Of a DNA stretch of 64,000 nt, positions 9,776-20,392 are shown in pieces. Both the position numbers and the translations under genes were made by a program. This DNA comes from Drosophila persimilis (taxonomy: Eukaryota > Arthropoda > Insecta > Diptera > Drosophilidae). Location of the stretch: NCBI RefSeq assembly GCF_003286085.1, contig NW_020825411.1, positions 186,001-250,000 of the forward strand, written 5' to 3'. Position 1 is the stretch's first letter. Every line of letters starts with the position of its first letter. The notes under the pieces were generated by a model. That model saw only the letters and a list, made by a program, of their open reading frames with translations, had not been told where the DNA came from and searched no databases.

Positions 9776-11859
9776 ACGACATCATTGTCATCGGAGCGGC
9801 ACTGGAAGAACACGTCGACCATTTGCGAGAGGTTTTCCGAAGACTACGGGAAGCCAATCTAAGATTAAACCAAAAGAAATGCAGCTTTTTCCAGAAAAGC
9901 ATCGTATATCTGGGACATGTCATTAGTGAGCGGGGTATACACACCGACCCAGATAAGATCGTCGCCGTCCGGAAGTTGGCCCCACCAAGTTCGATAAAGG
10001 AGCTTCGACGCTGCCTAGGAATGGCATCGTGGTACCGGAGGTTTGTCCCAAACTTCGTGGCGATTGTACAACCCATGACTAGCCTCTTGAAGAAGGAGAA
10101 AAGGTGGATCTGGAGTGACGAACAGCAGGCCGCTTTCGAGGAGTTGAAGGAGAAGTTAACCCAAGCACCCGTCTTAGCCTGCCCGGATTTCACGGAGAGG
10201 TTCGCTCTACAAACTGACGCAAGCGCCTACGGTCTAGGGGCAGTCCTGACGCAACAGATCCGCGGAGAGGAGAGGGTCATAGCCTACGCTAGCCGAAGGC
10301 TCTTGAAAGCAGAAGAAAACTACTCGGCCACGGAAAAGGAATGCTTAGCCATCGTCTGGGCCATCAGGAAATTACGATGCTACCTGGAGGGTTACCACTT
10401 CGACGTCATCACCGACAATCTCGCTTTGAAGTGGTTAAACTCGATCAATAACCCGACCGGTCGCATCGCTCGTTGGGCTCTGGAACTTCAACAGTATCGC
10501 TTTGACGTGCTTTACCGACGCGGAAGCCAGAACATCGTAGCAGACGCTCTTTCCCGGCAACCTATCGACACCATACAGCGAACCCTAGAAGACCTGCCCA
10601 CCTGCCCCTGGATACAAAGGTTGCTCAAACGTATCCAGGCACGACCCGAGGAATGCAGAGAATTTATAATCGAGAACGGACAGATCTACCGGCAGCCTGG
10701 ACACCGACCAATCGAAGAAGAATCTCACCAGTGGAAATTATGCGTCGCCAGTGGCCATCGTAGACGAGTGTTAGAAGAATGCCACGATCACCCGACCGCC
10801 GGACACTTAGCAATACGGAAGACCGCCACTCGGGTAACCCAACGATATTATTGGCCAGGACTCTACAGGGACGTGGCCCGATACGTGAAACATTGCGAAA
10901 GCTGCCAAAAGTTTAAGGTGAGCCAGAACAAACCCGCAGGTCACATGTATACGCGCCAGGCTAAGGGTCCGTTCGACATCCTTTGCGCGGACTTCGTAGG
11001 CCCACTACCCCGCTCAACGCACGGCAACACGATGCTCCTCGTGTTCTTCGACTCATTCTGCAAATGGGTGGAACTTGTGCCACTCCGGAAAGCCACAACC
11101 GCCCACTTGGAGAAGGCGTTCCGAGAGAGGATACTCTGCCGATTCGGGGTCCCGTGGAAGTTTGTGTGCGACAACGGAACACAATTCACTAGTCGGTCCT
11201 TCCGGAAATTCTGCGAGTTGGCGGGAATGGAACTCGAGCACACCGCGCCGTATACCCCTCAGCAAAACCCGACGGAGAGGGCAAACCGGACCATCAAGAC
11301 AATGATTGCACAATACGCCGACGGGGACCAACGGACCTGGGACGATCTCCTCCCCGAGTTAAGCTTGGCCATAAACAGCAGCACGTCGGACACCACGGGC
11401 TTCAGCCCGGCCTTTTTGGTACTCGGACGAGAACCAAGGCTACCAGGAGCCTTGTACGACGAAGTGACCCCAGGATTAGGAAATGAACGAGAGCCTGCCC
11501 TCGGGAAGGCGACACGACTGCAGGAAGTATTCAAGGTCGTACAGGAGAACACCCAACGGGCATCCCAAGAGCAGAAGAGAACATACGACCTCCGACGGCG
11601 CGAGTGGCGACCCGAACTAGGAACCCTAGTACTCCTTCGGCAGCATCACCTATCCAAAGCCGCCGACGGTTTCGCGGCCAAGTTGGCCCCTAAGTACGAC
11701 GGGCCGTACAAGGTAACCCGATTCTTATCTCCCAACATAGTTCGACTACAGATTCAACAAGGCAAACAAAGGAAAACAGCGAGTTTAGCCGACTTAAAGG
11801 CCTTCCATGGAGTGGAACACCTCGAGGAGAACCCGACGACGCTGGAGAGACCCGAATGA
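9763..11859 (+). pseudogene. pol: Pol part 2: rest of RT, RNase H, integrase (copy B)
   Basis: Open from 9763 to a TGA at 11857-11859. It resumes at the Asp-Asp of the RT active site (DDIIVIG) and holds the RT thumb, RNase H (LQTDASAYGLGAVL, then ATEKECLAIVW) and a full integrase. The integrase has an HHCC zinc domain (HDHPTAGH to CESCQKF, about 10785-10905), catalytic Asp (ADFVGPLP), second Asp (CDNGTQF) and Glu (NPTERANR). The C-terminal domain follows. The only lesion seen in this part is its separation from the upstream half by the extra base at 9774/9775. The section 11196-11859 is the same as 1-664. Confidence 0.9.
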
Positions 11860-12108
11860 CTTGCCGACTTCGTAAGGGCCACTTGCGGTAGCGCGCTACC
11901 GTAACGTCCTCGCCCCGTAAGGGGCGCGACCCACGAAACCGTAAGCTACGTATACATCCCCTTATGGGATTAGATAAGTACTACATCCAATGTAAACATC
12001 TTCTTACTCGCACCGCTCAAGCAGGATAGGGGGAGGGTATTAATACTTCTAGTTAAGACAGGCAGGTTCTAACCGACAGGCATTTTCTCCCTAGAATCGA
12101 CAGCAGAC
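11860..12108 (+). other. Pol-ORF3 spacer with palindrome and hairpin (copy B)
   Basis: Same sequence as 665-913. The 16-nt palindrome is at 11886-11901 and the GTAA-loop hairpin at 11911-11926. No gene. Confidence 0.6.
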
Positions 12109-13027
12109 ATGAAGCGTCTAAGAGATGGAAGGCAAGCTCGGCCCCTAGGGGCAAATGGTGATACGACGGGACACCCTAGCGGAGACCAGCGGCCTGAAGT
12201 CCCGGCGCCTGCCGACGAACCAACTGCAAGCCGGCTGGATCGTCAACCCCGATGGGCCATCCACCTCCCGTCAAGCCCAGTTGAGGCGGGTCGGAGAGGC
12301 GACTCTTAGACAACCGGGCTGGATGCCATGGGGTCAGCGCGCGGCAGCCATCCAAGGGTGGATCGACCAACAAACACAGGACCCGGGGACCGACGCCGAA
12401 GAGGAAGTGGAGCCCGATGGTCGCTTCGCAACCGCAGGTGTCCGCTCGGCGCTCAATCACGACGTCGCCGCCCTGAATCGCCTTTGGCTCGGGAGTTACG
12501 GGGCTGCCATAGACGACGACAATGCGACCACGGACACCGACGAGCACGAGACGATCCTACGCGACGCTCCAAGCCTGGCGTCCACGCTGCAGTACGGAGG
12601 GAGCGGACACCCAGTGGCTCGCGGAAGCGAATGGGACTCGCCCCTTTGGGCCGAGTGGGACCTGGCCTGTCAAGGTCGAGTAGTCACCCCTCCAGCTGCA
12701 CGCAACGAGGACGAATCCGGTGCTGGTGCTGGGCCACACTACTCTGACGTGTCTAACGCGAGCGATGCAGGGGGAGGAGCAGGACCCCAACGCGACGACG
12801 GAGGGTCCGATTCCGGGTCCCTCATGAACCTGGACTTCGCGCCACAAGCGAACCAGCATTGGGCACCAGCCCACCCATCGGGGTCAGCTGACATCCCGCC
12901 CCCCCTCTTTGCCGCCCACGCCGGACTACCCCCACAACGTCCCGATGAGGAAGTACGCGACTTCGGCTCCGAAGAGAGCCTCCCGCTGGAGTATGGCGAG
13001 ATGGCCGACCTGCTGCAAATCCTCTGA
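12109..13027 (+). pseudogene. ORF3 of copy B, broken by an 8-bp deletion
   Basis: Compared with the intact 308-aa ORF at 914-1840, eight bases are missing near 12235, where copy A has two cgg triplets flanking actcg. Loss between these short repeats explains the event. The frame shifts after about 42 codons, and the rest of ORF3 is open only in another frame (12155-13027). The downstream in-frame TGA is kept. Function unknown, as for copy A. Confidence 0.7.
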
Positions 13028-13285
13028 CTCCACCCTACGGTAGCCGCGGTGCAGGACGACCCGGAATGGGCAGAGGCTCCCCCCGAATGGCGGACCAACG
13101 CGCCAGGGCGGCGGTTGCCCCGGGACCTCATATCCAACATCACCGTGTTCTTACGCGATCGAGCCTACCGACTGGGAGTCCGGCGACTGGAGGTCCACGA
13201 CGGCACCTGCTTTCGCGTCAAAATTACCCGTAGCCGGGCTGTCACAGTCACTCTTCGGCACCCCCGAAGTATGGAGGGGGTGTGA
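13028..13285 (+). CDS. Continuation of ORF3 after its TGA (copy B)
   Basis: Same as 1841-2098: in frame with the main part of ORF3, open to a TGA that overlaps the first bases of the LTR at 13281. Possible read-through extension or relic. No recognised domain. Confidence 0.35.
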   Translation, partial: LHPTVAAVQDDPEWAEAPPEWRTNAPGRRLPRDLISNITVFLRDRAYRLGVRRLEVHDGTCFRVKITRSRAVTVTLRHPRSMEGV

Positions 13286-16105
13286 GGGAGCGTACGCTCC
13301 ACCCACATTTTTTCCACCCATCATCTTGCCGGTATTTTCCCACTGGAGGGACCCGAAATTATTTCATTGGAATTAAGATTTTGACTTTTTATTTTCTAGG
13401 TTTAAGCATTGACTGTTCAGTTTTAGGTTAAGGGGGAGGGGGGAAGGCCACGAAGGCCACTTGTTATTAATTTTTTATTATACGGCCCGAGGGGTCTCTA
13501 AGCGCCACGTAGCTTACTATTTTCTTAAAAGGGGGGCGAGTCGCGATCACGGCGGACGCCACTGGCTTTCCAGAACCAAGACCCAACAACAACGACGCAG
13601 CAGCGGCCAAAGAGAGACGAGGAAAACAACGGGATCCAGCGAGCCGCCGGCATCGACGCAGCAACAGGCAGAGAGGGAAGCACCGACAAGATAACCCAAC
13701 AACAACGACGCAGCAGCGGCCAAAGAGAGACGAGGAAAACAACGGGATCCAGCGAGCCGCCGGCATCGACGCAGCAACAGGCAGAGAGGGAAGCACCGAC
13801 AAGATAACCCAACAATAACGACGCAGCAGCGGCCAAAGAGAGACGAGGAAAACAACGGGATCCCGCGAGCCGCCGGCATCGACGCAGCCACGGCAGAGAG
13901 GAAAGCGCTGACAAGATAAGCCAACAGCATCGACGCAGCAGCGGCCGAGGAGAAGCGCTGACAAGATAAGCCGACAGCATCAACGCAGCAGCGGCAGAAG
14001 AGGACCGCTGAGAGCAGCAATCAAATCCAGCAACGACGCCCCCGCAGTGGAAAAGAGAGGGGAAATAACGACGCTAGCCGACGCTGGATCGGCAGAGCCA
14101 GCAGAACGCCGGCTCTGAAGCAGGGAAAACGTGGAAAGAAAGTCAGTTAGATGAGAGGCAGTCGTAGGAATCGGACGCGTTGACGGAAGAAAAAATCTGA
14201 GTGGCGCGCGAAAAGAAAAGGAACACACGTGGCGGACTACTTCGAAATTAACGCGATCAGCAGTGCGCGAAGGATCCGGCATCGACACTACGTTTACGGA
14301 GGCGGGATCCTGCACCGGCGCTGCAATCCCGGGGAAAAGAGGAGGCTTTCGACAAGCACAAGCGTGGGAGTAGAGGGGTAAGCGAGTCTCAAGACGTGCA
14401 TGCGGGCTGCTGAGCGGTGCGATAGGTAGGGAACCAAAGAAGAATAAAGTGAAATGTAACGAATATAACGAAAACATAACCTGGTCACCAACAATCTATA
14501 TGCTAGGGAACCTGAATGCCCGGGGCTTCATCTTCTCCGCCCTTCCCCACGCCTCTTGCCCGAGTCTCCCTCTTTGGCTACCCCCACGTGGTGATCCGTA
14601 TTCGCTCCGGATGCCCGTCGGGGCCCCCGCGTGATTCCCCCAGTAGTTCGTAGCCCAACAGGATCCTGAGACCGCTGTCCGGCGATTGCCTAGGCGTTCT
14701 CGGTGACAACTGTTGGCGTTCCCCCCGCATGATTCCCTCCAGTAGTTTGTGACCCCGCAGTACCCCAGTAGTTCCCAGGGTCCCGAAGGCGCTGTCCGGC
14801 GATTGCCTAAGCCCTCTCGGCGATGCCTGCCCTGTATGATAAAGACTTTCGTAGTAACGTTTAGCCTGATAGTGTCCCGTGAGTGCTATCCGGCGATTGC
14901 CTAGGTACTCTCGGCGATATGCGTCGGTATCCCCGTATTCGTAGTGATTCTTAGTTCGACAGCGTCCCGTAAGTGCTATCCGGCGACTGCCTAGGCACTC
15001 TCGGCGACGCTTGGCGATATCTCCGACCCCCCGTAGTAATTCTTAGTTCGACAGCGTCCCGTAAGTGCTATCCGGCGATTGCCTAGGCACCCTCGGCAAC
15101 GCTTGTCGGTGTCTCCGACCCCCGTAGCAATCCTTAGTTCGACAGTGTCCCGTGAGTGCTATCCGGCGATTGCCTAGGCACCCTCGGCGATGCTCGTCGA
15201 TATCTCCGACCCCGTAGCAATTCTTAGTTCGACAGTGTCCCGTGAGTACCATCCGGCGATTGCCTAGGTGCCCTCGGCGACGCTTGTCGATACCTCCGGC
15301 CCCGTAGTAGTTCTTAGTTCGACAGGATCCCGGGAGCGCTATCCGGCGATTGCCTAAGCCCTCCCGGCGATGCTTGCCGATATCTCCGACCCTCGTAGTA
15401 ATTCTTAGTCCGACGGAGCCCCCGCGAGTGCTGTCCGGCGATAGCCTAGGTACTCGCGGTGGTATTTGTCGGTATCCCCGCATAGCAAAGACCTTCATAG
15501 TAGTTCTTAGTTCGACAGGATCCCGGGAGCGCTATCCGGCGATTGCCTAAGACCTCCCGGCGATGCTTGCCGCTATCTCCGACCCTCGTAGTAATTCTTA
15601 GTCCGACGGGGCCCCCGTGAGTGCTGTCCGGCGATAGCCTAGGTACTCGCGGTAGTATTTGTCGGTATCCCCGCATAGCAAAGACCTTCGTAGCAATTTT
15701 TAGTCCGACAAGGTCCCGTGAGTGTTATCCGGCGATGGCCCAGACACTCTCGGTGATACATGTTGGTTTCCCCGCATAGCACCGACCTTCGTAGTAGTCC
15801 TTAGTTCGACAGGATCCCGAGAGCGCTGTCCGGCGATTGCCTAAGCCCTCTCGGCGATGCCTTTCGATATCTCCGACCTTCGTAGTAATTCTCAGTCCGA
15901 CAGGGCCACGTAAGCGCTGTCCGGCGATTGCCACTGCCACGCCCCGTACTGTTCCCTTTCCTCTCGGTCGCTCCCGTCTGGGGATTGCCTCCCTGTCCCG
16001 TCGACGGCCCAGAACTCGGAGTCCCGGCAAATTATAAATATTGCTGTAATTTCGACCCTGGAGTAGACTGAGATATGTACCCCAGCCCAGGATCGCTTCC
16101 TTACA
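13281..16105 (+). repeat. 3' LTR of copy B, 2,825 bp
   Basis: Starts TGTGAGGG after the polypurine tract and ends CCTTACA, then meets copia sequence at 16106. Relative to 2094-5071 it has two extra copies of the roughly 113-bp unit (about 13581-13810) and about four fewer 90-bp units, with only a handful of base changes elsewhere. The pattern suggests recent common origin plus repeat slippage or template switching. Confidence 0.9.
14641..15920 (+). repeat. 90-bp tandem array inside the 3' LTR (about 14 units)
   Basis: Same unit as 3233-4895. I count about 14 ccggcga cores. The long minus-strand frame at 15043-15498 is a repeat artefact. Confidence 0.8.
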
Positions 16106-16137
16106 AGCTTCATGTTCATGTTTTCATTAAATTGGAA

Positions 16138-16965
16138 TCATTCTTCTTGTAGTAGTCCTAATTTGTTCCGCAGTTCCGCAAATCTTCCAGCAGGTAGTGG
16201 CTTCGTGAAGATGTCAGCAAGTTGGTTGTCTGTATTAATATACTCAAGAGAAATCTCATTAGTTTCTATCTGTTCTCTTGAAAAATGATATTTTATATCA
16301 ATATGCTTTGCTCTTTTATGACATGAGGGATTATTTGCAATGCTAATACAGCCTTGGTTGTCTTCATAAATTTTAATGGGTCTGTCGAGTTTAAGATTAA
16401 TACTATTTAGAAGAGACTTTAGCCATAAAGCTTCTCTTACAGCTTCAAATAGGGCCATATATTCAGCATCAGTTGATGAAGCTGCCACTGAATTCTGTCT
16501 TTTTGTATTCCAACAAATTAAATTGGAATCGAACATTTTAAACAAATAACCCGTTGTACTTTTTTTATCAATCTCATTACTACCCCAATCGGAGTCTACA
16601 TAGCCAACTAATGTATTTTCAAATGATGTATTCTTTTTAAATATAAGCTTCATATCAATAGTTCCCTTTAAATATCTAATAACCCTTTTTAAACATTGCC
16701 ATAACTCAGCATTGTTCTTGCTACTATATCTACTCAAGATATTTACAGCGGTAGCTAAATCTGGTCGTGTACAGAGCATTATGTACATTAAACAGCCAAT
16801 AAGGTTACGACATGGAGCATTGCAGTCTTCATCTGAGTTAAGTAACTCATAATTTAGTTTATTTAGTAATGGAGTACTGACTGAATTGCAACTATCCATG
16901 TTAAATTTATTTAAAATTCTTTTTACATATGCAGCTTGACTCAAATATATTTTGTCTTCAAACAT
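16138..16965 (-). pseudogene. pol: Copia Pol, C-terminal RT and RNase H
   Basis: Encodes the last 275 aa: end of RT (EDKIYLSQAAYV, LIGCLMYIM, RPDLATAVN) and RNase H (GYVDSDWGSNEID, ASSTDAEYMALFEAV, YEDNQGCISIANNPS, CHKRAKHIDIKYHF). It ends in a TGA at 16138-16140, which is near the usual end of the polyprotein. It is cut off from the upstream part by a single TAA at 16966-16968, where a sense codon is expected; the frame is otherwise continuous. The ATG at its start is internal. Confidence 0.9.
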
Positions 16966-16968
16966 TTA

Positions 16969-19575
16969 TACTCTGATACCGATAAAATGTTTTATCTCAT
17001 TTAAGTCAGTCATTCTAAATCTTTCGCTTAAATAATTTTTGAAATTATTCATTCTATCCATATCCCTTGTCGCTATTACTACATCATCAACATATAATAA
17101 TACATATATGTTATTCTTTATGTCACCTCTATCAAGAATATATATGCAACGATCCACGGGAGAGTTTACAAAATCGAATTCTTTCAATGCTTGCTCAAAT
17201 ACTTGAAACCAGCATCTAGCTGCTTGTTTGAGCCCATAAATGGCTTTGTTCAGTTTGCATACATGCCCAGCACCGCATAATACGCCCTGAGGAGGCCGCA
17301 TATATATCTCCTCACTTAATGTACCATTGAGGAAAGCTGTTTTAACATCCATCTGATGGACTTTCAAATTAAACTGGACTGCCAATGATAGTACGAACCT
17401 AAAACTGGCAATTCTAGCAACGGGAGCAAATGTTTCTTCATAGTCTACTTGGTACTTTTGAGTAAATCCTCTTGCAACCAGTCTAGCTTTGTATTTTATT
17501 GGGACTCCTAGTTCATTATATTTAATGGAAAATACCCATCTACTGTCTACAATATTTTTGTTTTCTGGCTTCTTTATAATTGTCCATGTGTTATTAATTT
17601 CATGGGCATTTAACTCTGTATTTATTGCCTCCTCCCAATCAGATTTATCATTCCTAAAATGTATTTCATCAAAAGAATTTGGAACTTCATCAAACATTAT
17701 ATGGGCATTTAATATAAATTTGTTAAAGCTTTTATCATGTTCTTTATAAGACACCTTCGGCTTAGACTTTAACCTCTCACTTTTTCTACTAATTATATTA
17801 GTATCCTTATTTTCTTCACGACAATTATCTGGCTGATCAGCTTTTTCACAATCCTTACTCTCATTCGGGATATATAATTCCTTACTATCATTCAGGAAAT
17901 CAGTTTTTCTTTTCCTACTTTCATTCGGAAAATTCAGCTTTTCGCATTCCTTAATTTCATTAAGGATTTCACATTCCGTACTTTCATTCGGGAAATTAAA
18001 CTGATCACATTCCTTACTCTCATTCAGGATTCCACATTCCGTACTATCATTCGGGAGATAAAACTGATCACATTCCTTACTCTCATTCAGGATTCCACAT
18101 TCCGTACTATCATTCGGGAGATAAAACTGATCACATTCCTTACTCTCATTCAGGATTCCACATTCCGTACTATCATTCGGGAGATAAAACTGATCACATT
18201 CCTTACTCTCATTCAGGATTCCACATTCCGTACTATCATTCGGGAAATTAAGGTGATCAGATTCCTTACTCTCATTCAGGAATTCTTGTTGACTTCTTTC
18301 CTTACTCTCTTTCGGGAAATCTGTTTCAAATTTTACTTCTCTAGAATAAAGCATATTGGTCTCGTCTACGACAACATCTCTTGCAACAATAACTTTTCCT
18401 TTAATGACATCCCACAATTTGAGTCCATTTTGTTCATACCCTATCAAGATAGCTTTGAATGATTTTTCATCAAATTTACCTTTTTTAATTTTGTTGTGCA
18501 CATACACGGTTGAACCGAACACTCTTAAAAATTTTAAATTGGGCTTTCTATTGTGCCACAGCTCATATGGGGTCATTTTACAATCACCAAGTGCTTTGCT
18601 TGGAATTCTGTTGATTAGATATGTTGCAGTTAGCACAGCTTCACCCCAAAAACTTTTGTCTAATTTTGCACCATTTACCATAGCACGAGCTTTCTCTGTA
18701 ATGGTTCTTATCATTCGCTCCGAAACACCATTCAACTGAGGTGTATGTGGCACTGTCAAATGATAACTTATTCCTTTATTAACGCAGAACTCACGCATTT
18801 CATTCGACAAGTATTCTCTACCGTTGTCAATGTACAAATTGACAATCTTGAAATTAAAATGAGCCTCGCTCTTTGCTACAAAATCTTTAAATACATTGAA
18901 TACATCTGATTTATATTTTAACAAATAGGTTACACAATAATGTGTAAATTGATCTACGAAGATCACAAAATAATTTTTATCGTCTAGTGTAACTGGTTTA
19001 ATGGGGCCACATACATCTGAATGTATTACAAACAAGGGACGTTTTATATAACTTTTATCTTTAGATTGCTTAAATGGCAACCTAGCCTGTTTCCCATTTA
19101 AACATGACTCAAAAACTTCATCTGATATTTTTAAATTAACAAGAAGATTACTGTCATTAAATAAATTATTATTCTTTATTTCAAGCAATTTTGCATTGCT
19201 TATATGCCCCAACCTCTCATGCCATAATCGATAATTATTTTTGTTCCTAGCATCTACACTGTATGCTTGGAATTTGACTACAGGTATATCCAACATACCT
19301 GTATGTTTAACAACAATTACTCCATTTTTTGATATGGAGACACCACCACAGTCAAACTTAATTGACATCCCTGCCTGTTGCAGACGCTTGACAGACATGA
19401 GGTTTCCTGCTGCCTCCTTGCAGTAGAGCACATCCTCCAGTGTGATATTGTGTCCATTGTGCAGCCGCACAATTCCACGCTTAGTGGCATATAAAAACTC
19501 GCCTTCTTTTGCCACAGCGATTTTAATTGGCTGCTCCAATTCGATGCAATCGGCTTACAGCGAGTCATCATTGAT
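16969..19575 (-). pseudogene. pol: Copia Pol: end of protease, integrase, RT
   Basis: About 860 codons in one frame between two nonsense codons. In order: the protease tail (KIAVAKEGEFLYATKRG), the GAG-pre-integrase zinc region (LWHERLGHISNAKLLEI, ESCLNGKQARL), the integrase core (HSDVCGPI, YIDNGREYLS, QLNGVSERMIR), a repeat-rich acidic linker, and RT (KYKARLVARGFTQKY, VKTAFLNG, YVDDVVIA). In-frame stops at 19576-19578 (TAG, just after the protease DSGATDH) and 19555-19557 (TAA) show it is dead. The cysteine expected before ESCLNG is replaced (EVFESC), so the zinc motif is also impaired. Confidence 0.9.
17990..18260 (-). repeat. 63-bp in-frame minisatellite in the copia integrase-RT linker
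   Basis: Four near-perfect 63-bp units (21 codons, of LNESKECDQFYLPNDSTECGI type), flanked by more diverged ones from about 17880 to 18330. They lengthen the acidic linker without breaking the frame. Copia elements are known to have a serine- and glutamate-rich stretch here. Confidence 0.8.
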
Positions 19576-19904
19576 CTAATGATCCGTTGCACCAGAATCG
19601 AGTATAAAACCGAGTTCATTATTTATTTGATCACTCTTTTTCATTTTCCGCATCATAAATGCGAACCCGTGGCCCGATGCTGCAAGCTGAGCTTGTTTAT
19701 TATGTTTATAATTTTCTTTGTTTTGATTTAACCTTATAAACTGGTAACAGTCTTTTTTCATGTGCCCTTCTTTGCCACAGTGATGGCATTTAATATTACT
19801 TCTAGCTTTTCGCTTAAATAATATCTTTTGCCGTGTGTTTCTAGATCCAAACGTTTTACGATTATTAAAATTGTTATTATTTCTTACAACTGCCTTCATG
19901 ACTT
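19576..19904 (-). pseudogene. gag: Copia Gag C terminus and protease start
   Basis: Encodes the basic Asn-rich stretch (VVRNNNNFNNRKTF), a CCHC zinc knuckle, CHHCGKEGHMKKDC, and the protease active site LDSGATDH before a TAG at 19576-19578. To the right it meets the solo LTR at 19905. The open frame runs on into the LTR (to 20202), but that part is not Gag. Joined across the LTR the frame is consistent with the N-terminal half at 22862-23442. Confidence 0.88.
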
Positions 19905-20284
19905 TGTGACGCCCAGCGCCAGAAAAACCAACCGCCGGCGCCACAAACACCAAACCAACCTCAATAGAATCACCAAGACAAGCCAGGAAGATTAGAAAAT
20001 AAGTATTAGTAGGATAAGTAGAACATAAGCGACAAATACATGAAGACCTGCCACAGAATAAAAGAAATATAAATAAACAAACAATACAAACAAACAAACC
20101 ACAGCTGAGCCCCACCAATGGGCCCGTAGCACAGCCAGCCACGGGCACACCCCCAGCTGACCGGACCAAGTGTGGCCATAACCCACGCACCAACGGGCAC
20201 ACTATCAGCCGGCCCGTGCAAACGCGTTAGGGCCCCGCAGCACAACGCGCTAGGGACAGACCGTAAGATCAGCCGCGTTTTGGG

Positions 20285-20322
20285 AATAAAAGGAGCTCCG
20301 CCAGAGCGATCAGCATCAGTTC
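20285..20322 (+). promoter_or_regulatory. Probable LTR promoter: TATA-like box plus initiator
   Basis: AATAAAAGG at 20285-20293 is followed by a TCAGTT initiator whose A is at 20318, about 31 bases from the TATA core. That is the usual Drosophila spacing. If it is used, the 36-bp array would lie in the transcribed R/U5 part of the LTR. Confidence 0.5.
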
Positions 20323-20392
20323 GGCTCCGGCCAGTGGAGAGGTAAGCATCAGCAGCAGCCACCAGCAGACCCAGCGATCCTCCCATCCTCCT

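Larger units (their letters stand above)
2094..16105 (+). mobile_element. Gypsy copy B, complete LTR-internal-LTR element
   Basis: A 14-kb Ty3/gypsy element. In order it holds: LTR; Lys-type primer site (5074); leader with a 49-bp repeat; gag (6409-7674); pol with protease, linker repeats, RT, RNase H and integrase (7731-11859); a third ORF; polypurine tract; LTR. The RT-RNase H-integrase order places it in Ty3/gypsy. It shares its 5' LTR with copy A, so the array is LTR-internal-LTR-internal-LTR. Its right end abuts a decayed copia element at 16106, into whose 3' flank it was inserted. The left target-site copy is outside the window, so the duplication cannot be checked. Two lesions are clear: a 1-nt frameshift in the RT active site and an 8-bp deletion in ORF3. 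Confidence 0.9.

Noticed and set aside
19576..20202. A 208-aa Gag ORF with a hydrophobic N terminus
   Set aside because: The N-terminal part is solo-LTR sequence read through into copia Gag; only 19576-19904 is real Gag.
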